Positions 1 to 6,298 of a stretch of DNA of 13,883 nucleotides are shown one piece after another (within the stretch, counting starts at the first letter, position 1; every line of letters begins with the position of its first letter). A program made the translations under genes and the position numbers. This DNA is from an uncultured Bacteroidota bacterium (lineage in GTDB: Bacteria > Bacteroidota > Bacteroidia > Chitinophagales > Chitinophagaceae), in the NCBI GenBank assembly GCA_903879995.1, contig CAIRNW010000223.1:1-13883 (forward strand), in the 5' to 3' direction. The notes beneath the pieces are model-generated. The model searched no databases. It was not told the origin of the DNA and saw nothing but the letters and a program-made list of their open reading frames with translations.

Positions 1-1055
1 CAACGTTAGCGCAGCAGGGGAGTGGTTTTGAATTGAATGGCCAACTCACAGGATTTGACGACAGCGTGTCTGTGCGTTTATTTCGAAGTGGAGAAAATGC
101 ACCCTTTCTAACTACTACCTTGCGTAAACAGCAGTTCTCTATTCGAGGACAATTGGGTGAGCCTACCCTTGTTTTTTTATTTGTGGGAGATCAGCAACAG
201 CCTGCTGAACTTTTTCTTGAGAATACTACTGTGCTGGTGAAAGGTGAAAAAGGAAATCCAATGAATTGGGTAGTAACTGGTAGTCAAACACATCAGGTAT
301 TTCGGGATTTTGTAACTCGTTTTATGCCGTATGTACAATTGCGAAATAACCAGGCTAATTTACTGAACGAAGCAGGAGCAGGTCCCAAGCGTGATAGCGT
401 GATGCAAGAATATGTAATGGCCAACAACAAAATGCAAGAGCAGATTGATAATTTGGTAAAAGCAAATCCGGCTTCACCCGTTACTCCTTTTGTGTTGGCA
501 GCAACGTATGGGTTTTCAAACGACCCTCTTCAGTTAGAGCAGCGATTCAATCAGTTGTCTGTTTCAAATCAAAAAGGTTCAATGGGTCAACAGCTCAATA
601 CCTTGATTCAAGATGCCAAAGTGGGTGCCATCGGCTCGCAGGCTATTGATTTTACTCAACCTGATGTTAATGGAAAACCCGTTTCACTTTCTTCATTTAG
701 GGGCAAGTATGTGCTGGTTGATTTTTGGGCAAGTTGGTGTGGTCCCTGCCGGCAGGAAAACCCCACTGTTGTATACAACTACAATAAATTTAAATCGAAG
801 AATTTTACCGTGCTGGGTGTTTCACTTGACCGTGAGGATTTGCGTGAAAAATGGCTGGATGCTATCCGAAAAGATGGCTTGACCTGGACGCAGGTCAGTG
901 ACTTGAAGTATTGGAATAATGAAGCGGCTAAATTGTATCGGGTAACGGGTATTCCTGCTAATTTTTTAGTAGATCCCACTGGAAAAATAGTAGCTAAAAA
1001 CTTAAGAGGTCCGGCCTTGGAAGAGACCCTTTGTCAATTGCTGGGTTGTAATTGA
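1..1055 (+). CDS. TlpA-like thioredoxin-fold oxidoreductase with N-terminal DUF4369-like domain, 5' partial
   Basis: An envelope thiol-disulfide oxidoreductase of the TlpA/ResA/AhpC-like group common in Bacteroidota. The frame is open to the first base, with coding-like codons upstream of the TTG at 33, so the true start and signal peptide lie outside the window; about 350 residues are visible, numbered here from the codon at base 3. The first ~110 residues look like the DUF4369 beta domain that often precedes TlpA. A helical linker follows. From about residue 210 there is a thioredoxin fold with the redox motif WCGPC at 735-749 (cysteines at residues 246 and 249) and the cis-proline motif GIPANF (proline at about residue 318). 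Family knowledge suggests reduction of periplasmic or outer-membrane disulfides; the substrate is unknown. The stop is 5 bp from the convergent dapB stop. Confidence 0.9.
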   Translation, partial: TLAQQGSGFELNGQLTGFDDSVSVRLFRSGENAPFLTTTLRKQQFSIRGQLGEPTLVFLFVGDQQQPAELFLENTTVLVKGEKGNPMNWVVTGSQTHQVFRDFVTRFMPYVQLRNNQANLLNEAGAGPKRDSVMQEYVMANNKMQEQIDNLVKANPASPVTPFVLAATYGFSNDPLQLEQRFNQLSVSNQKGSMGQQLNTLIQDAKVGAIGSQAIDFTQPDVNGKPVSLSSFRGKYVLVDFWASWCGPCRQENPTVVYNYNKFKSKNFTVLGVSLDREDLREKWLDAIRKDGLTWTQVSDLKYWNNEAAKLYRVTGIPANFLVDPTGKIVAKNLRGPALEETLCQLLGCN

Positions 1056-1060
1056 TTCTT

Positions 1061-1777
1061 TTAAAGGCCTAACACCTCTTTCATCGTATAAAACCCTTTT
1101 CTGTCTTTGATAAAAGCAGCTGCCAGGACTGCTCCGGCTGCAAAACCCGTGCGATTATGTGCGGTGTGAATAATTTCTATGTCATCCACAACGGAGGCAT
1201 ATTTTACACGATGTGTGCCGGGGGTGGGATCAATACGTTGACTGATTATTTCAAGATCTTCCGGGTTATCACTAATATCATTTACCCATTGTTTCTTTCT
1301 TTTATTATTTGCTAGAATCTGTTCAGCCAAGGTCAAAGCTGTTCCGCTGGGGGCATCTTTTTTTTGTGTGTGATGTATCTCTTCCAGGATTACTTCATAT
1401 TGGGATTGGTTAGCCATGAGCGCAGCCAATTTGGTATTCAACTCAAAAAACAAGTTTACGCCAATACTAAAGTTGCTACCGTAGACCATACTTCCCTGTA
1501 GCGCTGTACAGCGAGCTTGAATTTGAGATAATGCCTGCGTCCATCCAGTAGTGCCACACACCAGGGGTATGCCAGCTTGCAAACAACATTCAATATTTTC
1601 TATTGCGCTTTCCGGAGACGTAAACTCAATGGCAACTTCAGCATTGCGAAGGGAGGCCGCTGTTAAGAGCTCCTTATTATGGCTGTTAATTTTTAGCACA
1701 ATCTCATGTCCCTGTTGCAGTGCAATTTCTTCGATGGCTTTACCCATCTTTCCATATCCTATAAGTGCAATTTTCAT
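1061..1777 (-). CDS. dapB: 4-hydroxy-tetrahydrodipicolinate reductase DapB
   Basis: Cytosolic NAD(P)H-dependent reductase that converts hydroxy-tetrahydrodipicolinate to tetrahydrodipicolinate in the lysine/meso-diaminopimelate pathway. It shows a Rossmann motif GYGKMG (residues 7-12), CGTTGW (74-79), GSNFSIG (100-106) and the signature EIHHTQKKDAPSGTA (133-147), with the paired histidines 135/136 and the catalytic-type lysine 139 intact. At 238 aa it is the short form usual in Bacteroidota; the E. coli enzyme is near 270. I chose the ATG at 1777. A TTG three codons upstream (1786) is also open, but it lies close to the expected transcription start after the TAACTTTG box. It is the last gene of the parA-parB-DUF5683-dapB run, with a 69-bp gap and its own predicted promoter. 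Confidence 0.96.
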   Translation of the reverse strand: MKIALIGYGKMGKAIEEIALQQGHEIVLKINSHNKELLTAASLRNAEVAIEFTSPESAIENIECCLQAGIPLVCGTTGWTQALSQIQARCTALQGSMVYGSNFSIGVNLFFELNTKLAALMANQSQYEVILEEIHHTQKKDAPSGTALTLAEQILANNKRKKQWVNDISDNPEDLEIISQRIDPTPGTHRVKYASVVDDIEIIHTAHNRTGFAAGAVLAAAFIKDRKGFYTMKEVLGL

Positions 1778-1793
1778 GTTGCTCAAGTTGAAA

Positions 1794-1801
1794 CAAAGTT
1801 A
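1794..1801 (-). promoter_or_regulatory. Predicted -7 box of dapB promoter (TAACTTTG)
   Basis: The minus strand reads TAACTTTG, a full match to the Bacteroidota -7 consensus TAnnTTTG, ending 16 nt before the dapB ATG at 1777. A weak -33 candidate (TTAG, 1823-1826) lies 21 nt upstream. It would give dapB a promoter separate from the parAB operon and a leader of roughly 10 nt. Sequence match only. Confidence 0.55.
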
Positions 1802-1846
1802 CGTTATGCCTTTGTTTACATACTAATCATTGTCAGGGCATGCTTG

Positions 1847-2440
1847 TTATTTGCCTAATCGCATTTTAAGGCTGAGCCCATTTGTTTGTGCCAGTTCGCT
1901 GTATCCAGCTTTTAATTGAAAGCTTAAGTCAGGCCCTACATCAAATGTTTTAAGATGTGCATCAACTGAAGCATCCACCACATTGAGTCCCCATAACAGT
2001 AAAAAGAAAAGCACAGAATAATCAATATCGCGTCTGAATTGATCCCGGTAGTAGCGAAGACTTTCCTCGGGTAGAGGTTGCAGGTTGGATTTTATTGACT
2101 TGAACAAGAGGGAGTCGGTTCGGTTGACTCGCATATTATATTTTACACGATAAGCAAAACGGGTATCCCGATAATTGGTCAGGTTATACACAAATACAGC
2201 GCCACTCGCACCGAGTGCACCATACACGATGGGCAGTTTCCAGTATTTCTTGTTATAGATCTGACCAAGACCAGGTACTAAAGCGGAGCGAATGGCCGCT
2301 TTTCTTGGGCTATGCGCTGCTTGTGCAGAATCGTATTTGTTGTTGCTGGGTGGTAATGAGCCAGTCTGTTGCGCCCAACCCTGTGTAAGCGCAATTAAAA
2401 AAAGCAGAAATAAAAATAATCTTTGTTGCGGCCGTTTCAT
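1847..2440 (-). CDS. DUF5683-family membrane protein of the parAB-dapB cluster
   Basis: A 197-residue envelope protein of unknown function. It has an N-terminal signal peptide (cleavage likely after GWA, residue 23) and then a DUF5683-like region starting with SALVPGLGQIYNKKYWK (52-68), a motif shared by small membrane proteins annotated with this domain. Hydrophobic segments lie at about residues 69-86 and 141-158, so it is probably an inner-membrane protein with two helices. The ATG overlaps the parB stop by one base (TAATG), which suggests translational coupling and one mRNA. Its recurrent place between parB and dapB in this phylum is from memory. The role is not known, and a link to chromosome segregation or to the envelope would be guesswork. 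Confidence 0.8.
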   Translation of the reverse strand: MKRPQQRLFLFLLFLIALTQGWAQQTGSLPPSNNKYDSAQAAHSPRKAAIRSALVPGLGQIYNKKYWKLPIVYGALGASGAVFVYNLTNYRDTRFAYRVKYNMRVNRTDSLLFKSIKSNLQPLPEESLRYYRDQFRRDIDYSVLFFLLLWGLNVVDASVDAHLKTFDVGPDLSFQLKAGYSELAQTNGLSLKMRLGK

Positions 2441-3357
2441 TAGTCCAGTGGAACATTCAGTTGCCGAAGAATCTTGTTGAGCTCTTCAGTAGTGTAGTAC
2501 TCAATAATTAACTGCCCATCACCACGCTTACTTTGTTTGATTCTTACTCGGGTGCTGAAGTGGGTTGCTAATTTATCTTCAATTCTTCGATACGGAGAAG
2601 CGCTGGTTGAATTTTTACTTTTTTTAACAGCGGGTAATTGCTTTTTTAGTTGTTGCACCAATGCTTCCGTTTGGCGAACGGATAATCCTTTAGCTACAAT
2701 TTCTTTGTATGCAATCAGTTGGGCATCGACTAATTCAAGCGCAATCAAGGCTCTTGCATGTCCCATTGAAAGTGTTCCTTTCCGAACCGCTAATTGAATA
2801 TCAGGGGGTAGCTTAAGTAATCGGATCACATTGGCAACGGTGCTTCTGTCTTTACCCATGCGATCCGCCACTTGTTCTTGTGTATACTCAAGTTCGTCCA
2901 TCATGCGCTTATAGCTCAAGGCTACTTCCATGGCATTGAGATCTTCACGCTGTAAGTTCTCCAATAAGGCCAGTTCAAGTAGTTGTTGGTCGTTGGCCTG
3001 ACGGATAAAAGCTGGAATATCTTTTAAGCCAGCCAGCTTTGCAGCACGCCAGCGACGCTCTCCAGCAATCAATCTGTATTTACCGTTGGAGAGTTTAGAA
3101 ACCGTAACCGGTTGAATGATGTCGTGTGTTTTAATTGAAGCGGCTAACTCTTGCAAGGCTGTTTCTTCAAAATCACGACGTGGCTGTTTGGGATTGGGTT
3201 CTATATCCTGTACAGCTATACGGGAGCTGGAGGTTACATGTTCTACTACAGAAGGCTTCAATTGCCCGCTTGTAGTTTTTAGATCTGTATCGATACTTTG
3301 TAATAAAGAACGAATACCTTTTCCTAGTTGATCCTTATTTTGTTTTGGTGTGCTCAT
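2440..3357 (-). CDS. parB: Chromosome-partitioning protein ParB
   Basis: ParB/Spo0J-type CTPase and DNA-binding clamp that loads at parS sites and works with ParA in chromosome segregation. In the 305 residues an N-terminal LGKGIRSLL motif (11-19), typical of the ParA-stimulating tail, is followed by the N-domain with the CTP-binding motif GERRWRA (99-105) and ENLQRED (133-139). A helix-turn-helix at about 159-182 contains RMGKDRSTVANVIRLLKLP. A basic, serine-rich linker near 240-255 leads to a C-terminal dimerisation domain. The length is normal. The ATG at 3357 sits 3 bp after the parA stop, and the stop overlaps the DUF5683 start as TAATG. I saw no parS-like 16-bp palindrome nearby. Confidence 0.96.
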   Translation of the reverse strand: MSTPKQNKDQLGKGIRSLLQSIDTDLKTTSGQLKPSVVEHVTSSSRIAVQDIEPNPKQPRRDFEETALQELAASIKTHDIIQPVTVSKLSNGKYRLIAGERRWRAAKLAGLKDIPAFIRQANDQQLLELALLENLQREDLNAMEVALSYKRMMDELEYTQEQVADRMGKDRSTVANVIRLLKLPPDIQLAVRKGTLSMGHARALIALELVDAQLIAYKEIVAKGLSVRQTEALVQQLKKQLPAVKKSKNSTSASPYRRIEDKLATHFSTRVRIKQSKRGDGQLIIEYYTTEELNKILRQLNVPLD

Positions 3358-3360
3358 TCG

Positions 3361-4164
3361 TTAGGGTTCGAGGATACGTTCCTCATTCTTGATACGCGTG
3401 AGGTTATTTTTTTGCAAAATCTCTTTTGCCAAATTCAAATAGTTGGCGGCTCCTTTGCTATTGGCATCATACAGAATTACAGGCTTACCTGTACTGGGTG
3501 CTTCAGCAAGTCTTGCATTGCGATGAACGATTGTGGTAAATACCATGTCTTCAAAATGTCTTCTTACCTCGCTCACCACTTGGTTGCAAAGACGAAGTCT
3601 TCCATCATACATGGTCATCAAGATGCCTTCAATGACTAATTCCGTATTTAATCGACTTTGTACAATTTTGATGGTATTCAGCAATTTGCCAAGACCTTCC
3701 AATGCAAAAAATTCGGCTTGAACAGGAATCACTACGGAATCTGCTGCTGTTAATGCATTGACTGTAATTAGACCGAGTGAAGGTGAACAGTCGATGATGA
3801 TAAAATCGTATTCATTACGAACCGAGTCCAACATTGATTTTAACACCATTTCCCGGTTGGGATGATTGATCATTTCAATTTCAGCACCGACCAGATCTAT
3901 ATGGGAGGGAATCAGCTCTAAATTTGGAATTTCAGTTTTTAAAATCACATCCTTGGCGCGTGCCTGGTTAACCATACAGTCATAAAGACTTTGCGTAACG
4001 TTATGTAGGTCGAATCCTACACCCGTTGTGCTATTGGCTTGCGGGTCCGCGTCCACCAATAATGTTTTATATTCTAACACGGCAAAGCTGGCTGCCAGGT
4101 TGATTGCTGTAGTGGTTTTTCCCACTCCGCCTTTTTGATTTGCTACTCCTATAATTCTTGCCAT
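3361..4164 (-). CDS. parA: Chromosome-partitioning ATPase ParA (Soj type)
   Basis: Deviant-Walker ATPase that forms a dynamic nucleoid-bound gradient pulling ParB-parS complexes. Its 267 residues begin directly with the deviant Walker A motif KGGVGKTT (11-18), then the A' motif DADPQAN (39-44 region) and the Walker B segment IIIDCSP (122-128). There is no N-terminal DNA-binding extension, so it is the short chromosomal Soj/ParA type rather than the longer plasmid P1/F type. It is the first gene of the minus-strand cluster, 3 bp ahead of parB. A 99-bp divergent gap separates it from the metallophosphoesterase. The predicted promoter box at 4228-4235 gives it a leader of about 55-60 nt. Confidence 0.96.
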   Translation of the reverse strand: MARIIGVANQKGGVGKTTTAINLAASFAVLEYKTLLVDADPQANSTTGVGFDLHNVTQSLYDCMVNQARAKDVILKTEIPNLELIPSHIDLVGAEIEMINHPNREMVLKSMLDSVRNEYDFIIIDCSPSLGLITVNALTAADSVVIPVQAEFFALEGLGKLLNTIKIVQSRLNTELVIEGILMTMYDGRLRLCNQVVSEVRRHFEDMVFTTIVHRNARLAEAPSTGKPVILYDANSKGAANYLNLAKEILQKNNLTRIKNEERILEP

Positions 4165-4227
4165 GTCCGCTGAACTTCCTTGGGTTGAGTTTGTTAGCTA
4201 TAAAGATGATAGTTCCGGGTAAGACCG

Positions 4228-4235
4228 CAAAAATA
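4228..4235 (-). promoter_or_regulatory. Predicted -7 box of parA operon promoter (TATTTTTG)
   Basis: The minus strand reads TATTTTTG, matching TAnnTTTG, and ends 63 nt before the parA ATG. No clear TTTG -33 element is visible at 19-21 nt, so support rests on the -7 match, the orientation and the location in a divergent gap. Confidence 0.45.
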
Positions 4236-4247
4236 AGTTTTGCCCAC

Positions 4248-4255
4248 TAATTTTG
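4248..4255 (+). promoter_or_regulatory. Predicted -7 box of metallophosphoesterase promoter (TAATTTTG)
   Basis: The plus strand reads TAATTTTG (TAnnTTTG) and ends only 8 nt before the ATG at 4264. The expected transcription start falls within a few bases of the start codon, so the mRNA would be nearly leaderless. The box lies 12 bp from the opposing parA box. Confidence 0.5.
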
Positions 4256-4263
4256 CCGACTCT

Positions 4264-5517
4264 ATGCGAAACGCCCCCTTTTGGTGGATTTTTTTGGCCA
4301 TTTTATTGATTTTAGATTGGTACGTGTTTCAGGCCATTCGTACCGTAACGGCCGGGTTGCCGGTTAGAGGTCGTTTAATCTGGCATGCTGTTTATTGGTC
4401 CATCACGGCCATGAGCATATTGCTGGTAATTTTACTTCCATATTTTTTTTCTAAACCGGGACCACATTACGCGCGCTCTATTTTATTTGCTTTAGTCGCC
4501 GGACTTTTTTTTGCTAAGTTGATAGCATCATTATTTTTTTTAACGGATGATCTCAGAAGAGTGTTGCAATGGGTAGGCTATCAGGTTCTTCCAAAAAATA
4601 AAAATGTAACAAGTACGGATGTGCTATTCTCTCGGTCTGTGTTTTTGAGCTGGGCTGGATTAGTGGCAGGAGCCGGGCTTTTCAGTGCCTTATCCTATGG
4701 TATCAACAATCGTTATCGGTATCAAGTACGAAAGCTAAAACTGAACTTTCCAACCTTACCTGCTTTGTTTGATGGGTTGAAAATTGTTCAGTTATCTGAT
4801 ATACATGCTGGAAGTTTTACAGATCCTCTTGCTGTGGAAAGGGGTATCAAGATGGTCATGGAACAGCAACCTGATTTGATTTTGTTTACGGGTGATCTGG
4901 TAAATAATTTGGCGAGTGAGATGGATGACTATTGGCCTTTATTTGCGCAATTAAAAGCACCACTGGGTGTATTTTCCATTACCGGTAATCATGATTATGC
5001 AGATTATGTGCAATGGGAGTCGTTAGAACAAAAAAGAGCCAACTTTGAAAAGCTAAAAGCAGTACATGCGCAAATGGGTTGGCAATTATTGATGAACCAG
5101 CATGTAGTGATCACACGTAATCAAAGCAGTATTGGTATTATTGGCATCGAAAATTGGAGTGCAAAAAGTAGATTTCCCAAATATGGAAATTTCAAAAAGG
5201 CTTTTGCTGGTGCAGCGGAAATTCCCTTCTCTATTTTACTAAGCCACGATCCTTCTCATTGGCGTGCCGAGATTTTGGAACAATATCCTACTGTGGCCTT
5301 AACACTCTCAGGACATACTCACGGAATGCAGTTTGGGTTTGAAATTCCAGGATTGCAATGGAGTCCTGTACAGTATGTTTACAACGAATGGGCAGGCCTT
5401 TACAAACATGCAAAGCAGGCTTTGTATGTCAATCGAGGATTTGGGTTTATCGGTTATCCAGGTCGAGTGGGAATTCTGCCCGAGATCACAGTAATCGAAT
5501 TGTTTTCAAAAGATTAA
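4264..5517 (+). CDS. Membrane-anchored metallophosphoesterase (calcineurin-like, YkuE-type)
   Basis: A 417-residue protein with four predicted transmembrane helices (about residues 5-23, 37-60, 70-91 and 125-147) and then a calcineurin-like phosphoesterase domain. The metal-binding motifs are complete: SDIHAG (aspartate 179, histidine 181), TGDLVN, GNHD (241-244), the LSHDP histidine and GHTHG (350-354). The family hydrolyses phosphoesters or pyrophosphates with two metal ions. YkuE- and LpxG-like relatives act on cell-wall or lipid A intermediates, so a membrane lipid-linked substrate is plausible but not shown. I chose the ATG at 4264 over an open TTG at 4240 because the TTG lies upstream of the TAATTTTG promoter box and would add a non-hydrophobic tail before the first helix. 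Confidence 0.85.
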   Translation: MRNAPFWWIFLAILLILDWYVFQAIRTVTAGLPVRGRLIWHAVYWSITAMSILLVILLPYFFSKPGPHYARSILFALVAGLFFAKLIASLFFLTDDLRRVLQWVGYQVLPKNKNVTSTDVLFSRSVFLSWAGLVAGAGLFSALSYGINNRYRYQVRKLKLNFPTLPALFDGLKIVQLSDIHAGSFTDPLAVERGIKMVMEQQPDLILFTGDLVNNLASEMDDYWPLFAQLKAPLGVFSITGNHDYADYVQWESLEQKRANFEKLKAVHAQMGWQLLMNQHVVITRNQSSIGIIGIENWSAKSRFPKYGNFKKAFAGAAEIPFSILLSHDPSHWRAEILEQYPTVALTLSGHTHGMQFGFEIPGLQWSPVQYVYNEWAGLYKHAKQALYVNRGFGFIGYPGRVGILPEITVIELFSKD

Positions 5518-5546
5518 CACCCGGTGGATAATATCCAGACAGGGTG
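5518..5546 (+). terminator. Weak candidate terminator or nested hairpin after the metallophosphoesterase
   Basis: Starting one base after the stop codon, CACCC (5518-5522) can pair with GGGTG (5542-5546), and inside it GGAT (5526-5529) with ATCC (5533-5536). No U-tract follows, so an intrinsic terminator is doubtful; it may be a 3' end stabiliser or chance. Confidence 0.22.
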
Positions 5547-5562
5547 CAGCATTAGTACGGGG

Positions 5563-5570
5563 TATATTTG
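5563..5570 (+). promoter_or_regulatory. Predicted -7 box (TATATTTG) upstream of the small barrel gene
   Basis: TATATTTG matches TAnnTTTG on the plus strand and ends 22 nt before the ATG at 5593. No strong -33 TTTG is seen. It suggests the barrel gene is transcribed on its own and not only by read-through from the upstream phosphoesterase. Confidence 0.5.
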
Positions 5571-5592
5571 TCTTACTAACTAAATCAACCTT

Positions 5593-6174
5593 ATGCGTAA
5601 ATTATTATTCATCTTGCTGGTAGTGGTTTCTAGTCCCGTATTTGCTCAATTTCATGTGGGGGTAAAAGCAGGGGCCAATGTTACAAAAGTGGATGGCAAA
5701 TCATTTAAAGACGAATTCAGGTCTGGTTATGCGTTGGGTGGTTTTGCAGAGATTAAGTTATCCAAGAAATTATACTTGCAACCGGAATTACTCATCAATC
5801 AATACAACACCCGTCTGGATACTAGTTATAATAATTTATTGGGCAATGTATTTAATGGCCTGACCAGTGTGAAACTTGATTATTTATCCGTCCCGATTTT
5901 GTTGAATTATCGATTGGGTGGTGGATTTATTAGTCTGCAAGCTGGACCGCAGTATGGTGTTTTAATAGACAAAAACAATTCTCTTTTGCAAAACACTGGA
6001 AATGCATTTCGTAATGGAGATTTTTCGATGTTAGGTGGCGTACAAGTAAAAGCAGGTGCCTTTCGGCTGAATGGACGGTATTTTATAGGCCTGAGCGATA
6101 TCAATGATCTCACAAATGACAGTAAATGGCGAAACCAGGGATTTCAGCTGTCAGTGGGGCTCACTTTCTTCTAA
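5593..6174 (+). CDS. PorT-type outer-membrane beta-barrel protein
   Basis: A 193-residue outer-membrane protein of the small beta-barrel kind (OMP_b-brl_2/PorT-like). The first 18 residues form a signal peptide ending VFA, before QFHVGVKAGANVTKV. The mature part alternates short amphipathic strands with turns, for example the GYALGGFAEIKLSKKLYLQPELL segment at about residues 45-67 and the closing strand GFQLSVGLTFF, whose terminal phenylalanine is typical of BAM-recognised barrels. An eight-stranded barrel would fit the length. No specific function or ligand can be read. The start ATG is well placed after the TATATTTG box, and lon follows after a 124-bp gap. Confidence 0.85.
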   Translation: MRKLLFILLVVVSSPVFAQFHVGVKAGANVTKVDGKSFKDEFRSGYALGGFAEIKLSKKLYLQPELLINQYNTRLDTSYNNLLGNVFNGLTSVKLDYLSVPILLNYRLGGGFISLQAGPQYGVLIDKNNSLLQNTGNAFRNGDFSMLGGVQVKAGAFRLNGRYFIGLSDINDLTNDSKWRNQGFQLSVGLTFF

Positions 6175-6243
6175 TTCAACCAATTTTGTCAGTTTTGGCC
6201 CAGGGGCATGATTGTTGAAAGATTGTATTTCAGCAAACTGCCC

Positions 6244-6251
6244 CATTTTTG
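6244..6251 (+). promoter_or_regulatory. Possible -7 box of lon promoter (CATTTTTG)
   Basis: CATTTTTG matches the TAnnTTTG consensus except for the first base. An ATTG at 6222-6225 lies 18 nt upstream, close to the usual -33 spacing. It would place the transcription start about 40 nt before the ATG at 6299. I saw no heat-shock-type operator in this gap. Confidence 0.35.
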
Positions 6252-6298
6252 CGTTCAAATCGCAAGAGCGGGGTGACATCCTGCCATTGATAAATTTT

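Noticed and set aside
1778..1786. TTG at 1786 as the dapB start
   Set aside because: It would begin near the predicted transcription start, and DapB orthologues normally begin at the MKIALIG equivalent.
2440..4263. parS site near parAB
   Set aside because: No match to the TGTTTCACGTGAAACA-type palindrome was seen by eye here or elsewhere in the window; a CGCGTGAG run inside parA (about 3396) is not symmetric.
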